From: Pinus tabuliformis
Lineage: Eukaryota > Streptophyta > Pinopsida > Pinales > Pinaceae
Assembly (NCBI GenBank): GCA_031772625.1
Contig: CM062816.1
Location: forward strand, 832,326,071 to 832,390,070
Direction: 5' to 3'
Length of the DNA: 64,000 nucleotides
Shown here: piece after piece, positions 54,787 through 64,000 of the stretch
Layout of the letters: each line of letters starts with the position of its first letter
How positions within the stretch are numbered: position 1 is the first letter of the stretch
Notes under the pieces: model-generated
Told to the model about the DNA's origin: nothing
Seen by the model: only the letters and a program-made list of their open reading frames with translations
Database searches by the model: none
Program-made: the position numbers and the translations under genes

Positions 54787-55155
54787 CTAAAGCTGATTGA
54801 CAGAGTCATCAATCTGAGGTTCTTTCTTAACACTAGCTCTGGTTGAGGTCTCAGCTTGCATACTCTGAGTGATAGATTTGATATGGGCGATTGCTTCCTC
54901 CATGTGGTTACATTTTTCCTTTAGGCTTTCTATCTCTGCTTTTTGTTTTTCCAACTTCTTTCTCTTTGATCTGCTATCTGCCTGAAAGTCCTCTTTGAGC
55001 TCATTGAAATGTTTGACGAACCTTGCTATCATAAAGCAATGGGCTTTACATAACGTGCAGCTGCTGTTTGCAATCACTCTGTCCAGAGGATTCTCGGGTT
55101 GCTCTCTGTTTTCCGGATTCTCAGCATGCTCTCTGTTTTCCGGAATCTCAGCCAT
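54787..55155 (-). CDS. Candidate third ORF of the LINE: small coiled-coil protein
   Basis: A 122-codon frame from an ATG at 55155. The N-terminus has a short repeat (AENPENRE, EQPENP), then CTLCKAHC (Cys-x2-Cys-x3-Cys), a basic patch SRSKRKKLEKQK, a heptad-like coiled coil of about 35 residues (EIESLKEKCNHMEEAIAHIK), and a tail with ASVKKEPQIDD. The frame is open upstream to 55995 (402 codons, overlapping the end of ORF2), but the upstream part is Ser/Leu/Phe-rich and looks like untranslated sequence. Plant L1 LINEs are normally described with two ORFs, so a third one after RNase H would be unusual. No known family is recognised. Confidence 0.5.
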   Translation of the reverse strand: MAEIPENREHAENPENREQPENPLDRVIANSSCTLCKAHCFMIARFVKHFNELKEDFQADSRSKRKKLEKQKAEIESLKEKCNHMEEAIAHIKSITQSMQAETSTRASVKKEPQIDDSVNQL

Positions 55156-55918
55156 ATCAGGGGAGCTATTGGGGAAGGGGATGCAGTGCAGGGGCAGGGG
55201 TAAGGAGCTGGGATAGAAAGGAAGGAGAGGGGAACCGGAAGAAAAGGAGGGGAATGACAAGAAGAGGGAACAGATCAGGGAAGAAACCACGCATAAAAAG
55301 GAAGACCGGGCTCTGAGATTTACCAAACAATCGTGCAGATGAAGAACAACCGGGCAGATGACGAACGTCCAAGCTTGGAGATTGCTGAAGAAACCCCTGG
55401 AAGCTTTAGAAGGCGATCTCACGACTGTGTTGAACTGTTGGCGGCCTCGCTTGCTGCAGAACTTCTTGAGCTGATTACCAAATATAGGACCTTTACTCTC
55501 CTGCGAGTATAAGAACGAGTTTCTGATGTGCTCGTAGAGAGAGGGGTTCATGGATATATAAAGCGGAGTGGTAGGTTGAGCTAGCAGAGAGGACGACGTA
55601 AACTCGATGATCTGGCCGGGCTTGGGATCAGACTTAAAATCTTTGTAGCAGTCTATGGAGATTTTGAAAAGACTCCTACCTAAATTCTGCGTGAGAGAGT
55701 CACGTGAAAACTGGGAGATCGAGATCCTGTGATCGGTCCAGAGTGATTGAGTGGTAAACATGGAGAAGGGAGGATCGGAGTTCAAGACATGACAGGCTGC
55801 GTGCGACTTGACTGAGTTTGGCCAGAGAGCACAAGAGGAGATGTGGAGAATGATGAGACAAGAGGTCGGGAATATACTGATATGACTGGTTAGAGTGTTT
55901 GAAAGGCAGCTAAGCCAG

Positions 55919-58900
55919 CTACAGGATTGGTTTTTCATATATGGAGTCATTTTCCCTAACTTGATCGATCTGTCTGTTCGATGCCTTAGTGGCATAGTGA
56001 TCCGCTTCAGTGTTGTTGTCTCTTAGGACATGTTTGAAGATTGTGTTCCCCATTTCTCTGATGTTATCCGCAATCCTGAGCTTTACATTATTCAGGGCCT
56101 CTTTTTTAAAATCTGTCCCCAACACCATAGCTGCAATAACGATGGCCGAGTCTCCCAGTATGATTGGATTCCTAAATCTCAGCCTGTTCAGGATAATGGT
56201 GCCTAAGTAAAGGCTGTATGCTTCTGCCAAATTATTGGACATTTGGCCCAATCCCCATTCATAGCTTACTAGAATTTTGCCTTGACTGTCCTTTATAATG
56301 CCCCCTGCTCCAGCTTCCCCTGGGTTATTTTTGGAGGCACCGTCGAAATGCAAAGTGGGGCGATTCTGGTCTAGGATCCATTGACTTACTTCTTCCTTTG
56401 TGCCTCTGAGCTTCCAGTGGATTCTTCTCGTGCATGTTTTGGGATAAGCTAGTTGATTGTTGCTGTAGGTGATGCAGAATTTCTTGTACCATTCCATCTC
56501 TTCTTTGTGCTAGCTTGATTGATCTGGAGGAGCGACCAAGTTTGCACTTATTGTTTCAGATATGAGCGCTGTGGGTTTTGCCAGAATACGGACAGGATTG
56601 GGCTTCTTGTTATTGAAAATACAGTTATTCCTAGCTAGCTAGATTTGCCAACTAAGAGTAGCTGGAATGCATTTCCACAAACGGATAATATTGTTTTTAC
56701 CTTTCTTAGGGAAAGGGTAACATTTTGCCCAGTTTTTTTGGAGAGAGGATAGCTGATCAAAGGTCTCTTCGATTTCCATTGGTCTGACAATCTGATTCCA
56801 GCAGCTTTGGGCGAGGGGGCAATGGAAAAAAAGATGATGACTACTCTCCTCCTCAGCGCGACAGAAGCAACATATTGAGGACCCCAAGATCCCTCTTTTC
56901 CTTAGATTTTCAGCTGTGAGCACTTTTCCTTTGAGGAGGGTCCAATTGAAGTGTTTGACCTTTGGTATGCACTCTGATTTCCATACAGTTGTGTTGAGGT
57001 TCCATTTCACTGTTGAAGTGGAAGCCTGGAGAAATTTGTAACCCTCTTTGACAGTGAATTTTCCTCCACTTGGCTCCCAGATGTACCTATCTTCAGCCCC
57101 TATGTTGGTGGGAGCGGCGCCTGTGAGAGAGACCTTAAGATTGAGCCATAGATCTCTGAGTTCATTGGGAATTTGAAGGTCCTTCCAGCCCTGCCAGATG
57201 TTTTGGTCCCATATTGAAATATCGTACAAGGAGGTTAAATTTTTAGCTTCCATCCAAATTTGCAGAGGCCTGAGATTTTGGAGGAGGTTTCTTGGTTTGG
57301 CGCCCATGATTCTATCAGTCCAAATATTGACCTCCTTGTCGTTTCCAGGCACTTTGGAAATGTTCTCTCTGAATTGTGGGAGGACTTTTTTAATGAGCTT
57401 CCAAACAGGGGTGCAAGATCTTTCAGCTATTGTTTCGGAAAGGAGATTAGAATTTGGTCCATTAAGGTATTTCCTTTTCAAAACCTCCACCCACCAAGAG
57501 CCTTTGCCGATGAGGATTCTCCAAATCAGTTTAAAGCCCATAGCACGGTTGGAGAGGCTCGGGATTTTAATGGCTAGGCCACCCTTATCATAGGGAAGAA
57601 TGACTTGATCCCATTTGACAAGGCTAAATTTTTTAGACTCTTGCTTTCCCCCCTGCCAGAGGAAGCTTCTCATTAATAGTTCCATGTGCTTATGTATACT
57701 AGCGGGAGCCAAAGTGACCGCATACTGGTAGATGGGGAGTGCATAGAGGATAGCCTTTATAAGGGTCGTTCTACCAGCCAGATTTAGCCAAGAAACTCCC
57801 CAACTTTGAAGGAGACCTCTCATCTTTTCTATATGTTTGGCCCAAATCTCAGCCTTGACTGTTTCTTTGGCTAAAGGCAGACCTAGATAAGAGAAGTAAC
57901 TCCAATTCCTTTGCACTGGGATGTCCAGTATCAAGGAGATTCTTTGCCTGATTTGGTCAGAGACATTCCAGGTATAAATCTTGCATTTTTTATTATTCAA
58001 CATCCCTCTTGAGGCTGCTAGGAAGGCGTCCAAGACTTTCTTGACTCTTTTTGCCATTAGACTTGAGGCTCCCCCAATGAGAAGGGTATCATCCGCAAAG
58101 AGCGAATGGTTGATTTCTTTAGTCCCTCTTTCTATACCAATTCCAGTGATCTCTTTTTGCTTGCGGAGATTTTCTAAGTGAATGCTCAAAGTTTCCGCCA
58201 TAATGATGTAAAGGAAGGGAGAGAGAGGGCAGCCTTGCCTCAATCCCTTGGAGCTTCTAAAGTACCTATTTGGGCGGCCATTAATCAGAGGAGCAGTCCA
58301 AGGATTGGAGATGCATCGAGAGATGATGCTTGTAAAATTTTTTGAGATCCCGAATTTCTTGAGAACTGCTGTTAGGAAATGGTGGTCAACTCTATCGAAT
58401 GCATTTGCCATGTCGAGTTTGATTATCATGCCTCGTTCCTTCCTGCTGATGCTGCTGTGTATTGCCTCTTGAATAAGTATGACATTATCTGTGATTTGCC
58501 TGTGGGGAACAAATCCCCAATGATTCTCTGAGATTAAGTGAGGAAGGAGCTTTTTGAGCCTATTGGCAAGAATTTTGGTGATGATCTTGTAAGAGACGTT
58601 ACAAAGGGAGATTGGCCGGAAGCGGTCAAAGGAACGAGGGTTCACGTCCTTAGGGATGAGAGCAAGGTGTGAGGATTTGGTGTTTTCTCCCATCTTGTGA
58701 TTTTTAAAGACATTTTTAACGATTCGCACAAAGTCTTTTTTGATTGTGTCCCAATGATTTCAGTAAAAGGCCACCGTGAATCCATCAGGGCCCGGGGCCT
58801 TATCCTGTTGCATACTGAAAGTTGCGGACCTGATTTCCTCTTCTGTGACATCCTGATCCAGATCTATGTTTTGAGAGTCTGAGATTTTACTCTCTACAGA

Positions 58901-60169
58901 GCTGAGAAAGTCAGAGCTGTCCGACTGCTGAGGGACTGCTGTAAGAAGAGATTTAAAATGGTTAAAAGCTGCCTCTTTAATTTCTTCTTGGTCACTGAAC
59001 TCTTTTCCTTCTGCCTCTATTTTATCAATCTGATTTCTGGCGCGCCTGAGCTTTATGTTGTTATGGAAGAAAGAGGTATTTTTGTCTCCAGCCCTCAACC
59101 ACAGGCACCTCGATTTCTGCCTTTGTTCCTCTTCCTCAGCTCTATTTTGTCTATATAGCTCCCTGTACATTTCATTTTCGTGGATTATATCTTCATTTGT
59201 GAATTGGTTGTTCTCCTTTTCTTTATTCCACTGCTCCATCTGCGTATAAAGATCCACTTTTTTCCTCTTCTCCGTTGCTGCGTTTTCCTTAGCCCACTGT
59301 TTAATGACTGCTCTTAGGGATTTTAATTTGGTTTCCCAGATGTAATGAGGCGATCCCAATACTTCCTTGGCCCACTGTTTTTGTATGAGGGAACGAAAAT
59401 CTTCTTTAAAATCCCAGATTTTATTGTATTTGAAGGGGAGAGGCCCCAAGTTTCTCCCTTTTTCCAAATTCATCACCACAGGTTTGTGATCAGAGGCCGA
59501 AGCTTGAATAATTTTGCTCTTAATAGAAGAGAAGCTTGCTGCGATTCTTTCCTGCACGAGAAATCTATCTAACCTCTCTTTGATATTGTGGCAGCCTGTT
59601 CTTTTGTTACTCCATGTATATTTCCCGTTGAAGGGGGGTATGTCAATGAGATTATAGGTCTGGATTATAGCCTCCAGCGCCTCTCTTGAAGGATCCGCAT
59701 GGAAGTTTCCTCCAAGCTTTTCATCCACATTTCTTATTAGATTCAAGTCTCCTCCCAGAATTATGCTCCTGTCATGAGAGGACTGTAAGTCTAAGGATAA
59801 TGAGTCCCAGCAGGTTGCTTTATCCCGATAATGGTTTGGAGCGTAGATGTTGTATATGTTGAAAACTTCTTGAGAGACTTTGTTTTTGAGTTCTGTTCTT
59901 ATCCACCAATTGCAAGATTGGAGGTTGATGTGATCCCATTTATTCTTGTTCCAGAGTGTTCCTATGCCTCCTGAGGCACCTTCTGAACCTATTGAGTAAC
60001 CTTCAAAATTTTTGAATCTTTTGACTTGTTTTTGAAAATCTTGGTCTGAGATTTTGGTCTCCTGGATAAGGACGAAGTCTGGCTGCTCCTGATTTATTAA
60101 GTCACGGACTGCATTTATTTTTGAGGAGGAGCCCATCCCCCTACAGTTCCAAGAGACCAGATTCATCAT
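55919..60169 (-). pseudogene. LINE ORF2: APE endonuclease, RT, zf-RVT, RNase H (three nonsense codons)
   Basis: A single register of about 1416 codons. The endonuclease part begins MMNLVSWNCRGMG (Asn8) with IQETK (Glu37), GGDLNLI, FTWSN-like YTWSNKR and SDHKPVVM. The RT part has KLDMANAFDRVDH, GLRQGCPLSPFLYIIMAETL and catalytic FADD. A zf-RVT region follows (VKHFNWTLLKGKVLTAENL, CCFCRAEEESSHHLFFHC). RNase H has FDGASKNNPGEAGAGG, NNLAEAYSL, LGDSAIVI and NTEADHYA, a complete DEDD set. Stops are TGA at 58760-58762 (FTVAFY-stop-NHW), TAG at 56639-56641 (SWQI-stop-LARN) and TAG at 56510-56512. TGA for Arg and TAG for Trp or Gln are what deamination of methylated C would give. Otherwise the enzyme is complete. 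Confidence 0.93.
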
Positions 60170-61422
60170 TTACCAGATTTTGGATGAGTCCCGCTCCTCT
60201 CCTTTGTTTTTTCCCCGCTTCCTTTTTGCCTATCTAGATAGGAATCCATTGGTTGCTGTGCTCCAGTAGCCATCTCTTTCGCTGCTGCCTCATCTCTGAG
60301 TTCTTTATTTGACTTTCTACCTGCCTTTCTTGGTGTATCTAAGGGAAGACTGGTTTTTTTCAGTTTATTTCTGGTGAGTATTCTCTCTATTGTTGGAGGG
60401 GGAGAGGGCAGAGGGATCGAGGGCGAGGAGATGACAGCTAATGAGTTGTCGCGGGGGGAAGGGGGAGGGGAAGAGGGGTCTTCAACTTCCAGAGATTCAA
60501 AGGGGTTGGAGGTGGAGGGAAAGGAGGGAGCTAAGCCGATGGGAGGAGGCGGAGGAGGGGGGAGGGTTTCCGGGGCGGGCTTAGAACTAGGCCCTTGAGA
60601 GGAGGAAGGTTTTTTCTTTTTTACTTGTTCCCAGGGGCCGTCCGGAGATTCTTCATTTTCAATGGGTTCATTTAGTTTTGACTTGCTACATCTATTTGCG
60701 AAATGTCCATATTCGTGACATACCTTGCATTTGAAGGGTAGTTGCTCGTAGTCTAGCTGTTGGATGTGCGTCCATTGATCGACCTTGATCTTGATGGCTT
60801 CCGGCAAGCCTTTCCCAAGATCTACTTCTACGCAAATCCTGGTGCACACATGCATGTTCTCCCTTGGATCAGATCTGTCAATGTATTTGCCGACTGCGTT
60901 CCCTATTGCCTTTACTGATTCATCCCCCCAACAGTGGAGCGGTAGAAGTGGGAGGCGGACCCATACCGGTACTGCATTTGGGATGTCCATTTCCAGATCG
61001 AAGTCTGGAGTCCATCTGTTCAGATAGAGGCCTCTTGAATCCATAAAGTAAGGGTCGTTTCTGAATATGAGATTCCTGTCCTCTTTTGTTTCAAAGATAA
61101 ATGTGTAATAGCCCCTTCCACAAAATCTGATGGCTATTTTCCCTTGGGTCATTGCATTCCAGTTGCGCTCCACCCATTTTTGGACTGATCTTGGAGAAGG
61201 CCAAAGACCAGTGAACTGTCCTACGAGGCCTCTTTCAGCGAGGGTGATTGCTGATTTCCTTGGCAAGGATGGAGGGAGAGAAACCTCGGGGATTTCATCT
61301 AGTTTTTTGACAAACTTAGATACTGAGGGACGAGTTCTTGTAGAATCATTGTCAGGGATCAAAGATGCGAACAGTTCTTCGTGGTTCTCTGGATCTGGAG
61401 GGGGGGGGGCGTTCCCAGCCAT
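60166..61422 (-). CDS. LINE ORF1: DUF4283 / zinc-knuckle nucleic-acid chaperone
   Basis: An intact 418-codon frame. After a Pro/Asp-rich N-terminus, residues about 55-190 match the plant LINE ORF1 domain DUF4283 (landmarks LVGQFTGLWPSPRSVQKWV, WVRLPLLPLHCWGDESVKAIG). A CCHC knuckle of the zf-CCHC_4 type follows (Cys232, Cys235, His240, Cys245). The C-terminal part has a poly-Pro stretch and a basic tail. Such proteins coat LINE RNA and act in the ribonucleoprotein particle. The stop TGA overlaps the ORF2 start in ATGA, suggesting ORF2 translation by termination-reinitiation. It is open throughout and could still make protein. Confidence 0.92.
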   Translation of the reverse strand: MAGNAPPPPDPENHEELFASLIPDNDSTRTRPSVSKFVKKLDEIPEVSLPPSLPRKSAITLAERGLVGQFTGLWPSPRSVQKWVERNWNAMTQGKIAIRFCGRGYYTFIFETKEDRNLIFRNDPYFMDSRGLYLNRWTPDFDLEMDIPNAVPVWVRLPLLPLHCWGDESVKAIGNAVGKYIDRSDPRENMHVCTRICVEVDLGKGLPEAIKIKVDQWTHIQQLDYEQLPFKCKVCHEYGHFANRCSKSKLNEPIENEESPDGPWEQVKKKKPSSSQGPSSKPAPETLPPPPPPPIGLAPSFPSTSNPFESLEVEDPSSPPPSPRDNSLAVISSPSIPLPSPPPTIERILTRNKLKKTSLPLDTPRKAGRKSNKELRDEAAAKEMATGAQQPMDSYLDRQKGSGEKTKERSGTHPKSGK

Positions 61423-61651
61423 TCAAGACTGAGAAGCCAACACCAAAAGGGACGAGAGCAGAGGTATGGGCCCCAGCACAGGCCGGGCAGGAGGCCCGAG
61501 GGTGAGAGCAGAGCGCGCGAGAGAGAGAAGGGCAGCGGGCTGGCGGCAGCCCTGCCAGGCAGGGCCTGGATAGCAGAACCAGGCAAGCGCGGGAGGAGTT
61601 TTTGAAAATCGCCTCCAGAGCTCTGATTCGCCAAGTTCAGATGATACTTCC
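61423..61651 (-). promoter_or_regulatory. LINE 5' UTR / internal promoter region
   Basis: About 230 bp of GC-rich DNA between the target duplicate and the ORF1 start. LINEs carry their promoter here. No specific motif is called. Confidence 0.45.
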
Positions 61652-61666
61652 AATATTGATAATATT

Positions 61667-62220
61667 AATCCTAGAATATTGTATTAATATTTAATATTAA
61701 TAATATTAATCCTAGAATATTGTATTTAATATTTAATTTTTATTATATATAATATAATATATGTTAGTACAATATTATTTTTAAAATAGAATTATTATTA
61801 ATATATTTTTGATATTTTATGAATAGTATTATTAGTGTAATGTATTAATATTAAAATCATTTAAAATGTATTGATATTAATAATTATTATTATTATATTA
61901 AAATTGATATTATAATATTAAGAATCAATATAAATAGATAATAATTAATAATTAATAAATAATTAGTGTTAATGATTGATAAATATCAAGACCTAATAAT
62001 TAATATTGATAATTAAAATAGTAAATTTTCAATTTTATAAATAGTTTAACTAATTAATGATAATTATTAATAGTCATTATCATAATTAATATTGTAAATG
62101 TTTAATTATGTACTAATTATTATTATTATTATTATACTTAAATTATTAGAGCGAGGTTACTAATTTACTAAGATTAGAAAAAGGGGGGGAAGGGGCGGCA
62201 GGAAGAGGAAATTCTACCAC
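61667..62220. other. AT-rich 3' sequence of PLE3
   Basis: No gene; TA-rich runs. The word aatattaatcctagaatatt is repeated with small changes near 61665-61730. Confidence 0.5.
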
Positions 62221-63572
62221 AGAATGTTAAACTTGAAAAGTATTGGTGACCTTAATTTCTCTGATTAGGGGAAGTCGGCTTCCACTAATCTCCATACCAT
62301 TGTCTCTGTTGAGATTATGCAGGTGTTTGATAATTTCAAGAGCTTCTCTGATCTTTCGCCTATGATGTTGTTCTTCCCTAGCGATAATTGAGGCGCTTTC
62401 CAAGCAGACATGGTGCTTATTTTTTTAGGAGTATTTTGCCAGGGGGGAACTACGAGACCTTTCATTCTTAATATCAGCTCCATGTTCCTTGAGTCTGGTC
62501 TGCAGGGAGCGACCTGTTTCACCAATGTAGCTTTTTCCACATGAGCAATCAATTTTATAGACTCCCTTAAGTTGATGTCTATCAATACTATCCTTGACAG
62601 ATCTCATACCTTGCCTAATAGTTCCAGGTGCTGAGAATTGCGTGCTTATGTTTTTCTTCCTTAGGATTTTTGCAATCTTATCTGTAACTCCATGAATATA
62701 AGGTAGAAAAACCCTACCACACTGATGTTGATCTCGGGCCTTAGGTTCATGAGATAAAATCCTTTTCTTGGCTTTCTGTATTGCTCTTTTAATCTCATTT
62801 TCTTTGTAGCCTATACTCTTAAAGGTTGAGACTAAATGCTTCTTTTCTTCATTCAGATGTTCAGCGTCAGAAATTCGAAGGGCCCTGATAGCAAGAGTGT
62901 TTAGAACACCAAATTTCTAGGCTGGGTGATGGTGGGAATCAGCGTGGAGGTAGTTTTCTGTGTGGGTTGACTTCTTGAAAACCTTATGCCCTAGGGAGCC
63001 ATCCTCTTTCCTGATGATGAGAATGTCTAAAAATGGGATGCTCATGTTTTCTTCAAGCTCCATAGTGAATTTTATTTCTGAAGAGATGGAATTTAGGTGA
63101 ATAAAAAACTTGTCAAGCTCTGTTTTACCATGTGTCCATTTTATATTGGTATCATCGACGAATCGCTTCCACCATGCTGGCTTCAAAGGGTAAGATTCCA
63201 GGGCCTTCTTTTCAAAGTATTCCATGTATAAGTTGGCCACGATTGGCGAAAGGGGGGATCCCATTGCCACTCCAGATGTCTGCTCATAATATGTTCCTTG
63301 GAAGGTGAAAACCGTTGATCACAAGCAGATTTCGGCCAATCTTGCAGTCCTTGGATCAGTAACATCTTTTATAACCTGAATGGCTTCATCAAGAGGAATC
63401 TTGGTGAATAAGGACACTACGTCAAAGCTAACAAGGATGTCATCACGTTCTATCTTCTCATTCTTAATGAGATTCACAAAGTCATGGGAGTCTCTGATAG
63501 GAATCAGTATTTCCGACAAGGGGCTTGAGGATTTTTGCAACATACTTAGCGAGCTCATAGGTTGGGGATCCA
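62221..63572 (-). pseudogene. PLE3 RT fragment plus GIY-YIG endonuclease (truncated, broken)
   Basis: On the minus strand the RT is cut off just before IGSPTY. Then come VSFDVVSLFTKIPLDEA (motif A, frame 63573-63319), VAMGSPLSPIVANLYMEYFE (motif B, frame 63270-62917) and intact FVDDT (motif C), then the HADSHHHPA linker start. A stretch with many frame changes leads to the GIY-YIG domain (62607-62425): GVYKIDCSCGKSYIGETGRS. The C-terminal half is in a shifted frame, with REALEII. It differs clearly from PLE1/PLE2, so it is a separate PLE lineage. Confidence 0.85.
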
Positions 63573-63625
63573 ATGGTATTGAAACGTTGGCAGAAAATGG
63601 TTCTTACTGTGGATTCTCCGGTAAC
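63573..63625 (-). repeat. Inverted terminal segment of PLE3, right
   Basis: Matches 52321-52373 in opposite orientation and joins the truncated RT gene at about 63572, right before the IGSPTY codons. Confidence 0.85.
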
Positions 63626-63644
63626 TAAGTCAAAAAAACTATAT

Positions 63645-64000
63645 ATATACAATTCATTTCTTATTGTTTAATCTTTAATAATTTAAAAAAGGTTTTAAGA
63701 TCAAACAATTAAGAAACTTGCCTCTAAAAAGAGGACTTTATGATAAGTGAAAATGAAAATGTAAATAATGAAAGAATGAAAAGGGGATGCTTGAGAGAAG
63801 CTTTGACAAAAGGAAATAACTCTCGTTCATCAAAGATATAATGATTGCAAAAACACTTGGGAAGTTCAAGAGCTTTCAATAATCTCACCGTCGCAGAAAT
63901 AGTTCTTGTTGGTAGTGAGTAGTAAAACAATTTATTCAAAAAAACTTGAAGGTGCAAGGAAAATGATGAGATGATAAGGCAGAAAGGAAGCAGTTTGATT
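63645..64000 (-). repeat. 5' LTR of element C, fourth segment
   Basis: It begins with the right target duplicate atatacaattc, then matches 8594-8950 closely. The window ends inside it. The 77-codon minus frame 63724-63957 is the counterpart of 8662-8877 and is not called as a gene. Confidence 0.65.

Larger units (their letters stand above)
54564..61651 (-). mobile_element. Near-complete 7.1-kb L1-type LINE (L1)
   Basis: Flanked by perfect 15-bp target duplicates aatattgataatatt (54549-54563 and 61652-61666). The minus-strand 3' end is a poly(A) tail, seen as T at 54564-54570. Gene order on the minus strand: ORF1 (61422-60166), ORF2 (60169-55919) and a possible third ORF (55155-54787). Only three nonsense codons and no frameshift were found in ORF2, so it is a young copy. 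About 230 bp of GC-rich leader precedes ORF1, so the 5' end appears complete or nearly so. Confidence 0.93.
52291..63644 (-). mobile_element. PLE3 insertion (family A) carrying two nested elements
   Basis: Flanked by 11-bp target duplicates atatacaattc (52280-52290 and 63645-63655). A segment of about 53 bp near each end (52321-52373 and 63573-63625, from gacttagttaccggagaatc) occurs in opposite orientations. PLE3 sequence proper is the left 480 bp, AT-rich DNA around the two nested elements, and the RT/GIY-YIG relic at 62220-63590. The rest is the small PLE at 52772-54280 and the LINE at 54564-61651. Without these it would be roughly 2.7 kb, a 5'-truncated PLE with an inverted terminal segment at its 5' end. 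Confidence 0.8.

Noticed and set aside
54787..55995. The full 402-codon frame after LINE ORF2 as one protein
   Set aside because: The upstream two thirds overlaps ORF2 and has a composition typical of untranslated sequence. Only the last 122 codons look protein-like.

Overview
The window is repeat-rich, strongly AT-rich plant nuclear DNA, and I see no intact host gene in it. It is most likely from a gymnosperm, probably a conifer. That inference rests on several Penelope-like elements (PLEs) that carry a GIY-YIG endonuclease; as far as I recall, this class is known among land plants mainly as the conifer 'Dryad' elements. Plant L1-type LINEs with RNase H, Ty3-type gag-only LTR elements and a retrocopy of a plant dynamin (DRP5A type) fit a plant.

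The main architectural feature is a 19.7-kb direct tandem duplication: 1605-21314 is repeated as 21315-40998. The junction shows a 5-bp microhomology (aatat), and one breakpoint lies inside a LINE. Each unit contains, in order: an AT-rich long-LTR remnant; a complete non-autonomous LTR retrotransposon ('element A') whose single protein has a coiled coil, a G-patch and two zinc knuckles; more of the AT-rich LTR; a DRP5A retropseudogene; a decayed minus-strand coiled-coil/G-patch gene ('element B'); a minus-strand gag-only Ty3-like element with very long LTRs ('element C'); a PLE terminus; and a 5'-truncated LINE. Divergence between the units is patchy. Most of the length is nearly identical, but about 9.95-10.86 kb and 15.8-20 kb differ by a few percent.

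The right half (39-64 kb) is a set of nested insertions inside one long LTR of element C, which resurfaces at 38781-39761, 49880-50095, 51711-52290 and 63645-64000. Inside it lie: (i) two PLEs in tandem on the minus strand (39762-49879) sharing a terminal repeat, with the LINE inserted in the outer terminus; (ii) a 1.6-kb polyadenylated retroinsertion with 15-bp target-site duplications (TSDs) and an open frame; and (iii) another PLE (52291-63644, TSD 11 bp). That PLE itself holds a small PLE with inverted terminal repeats and hammerhead ribozyme motifs (52772-54280, TSD 13 bp) and a nearly intact 7.1-kb LINE (54564-61651, TSD 15 bp). The LINE encodes ORF1, an endonuclease/RT/RNase H ORF2 broken only by three nonsense codons, and a possible third ORF.

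The candidates most worth a second look are the G-patch/zinc-knuckle LTR family (two diverged members on opposite strands), the possible third ORF downstream of RNase H in two different LINEs, the paired hammerhead motifs in inverted PLE termini, and the mosaic tandem duplication. All percentages and alignments here were made by eye.
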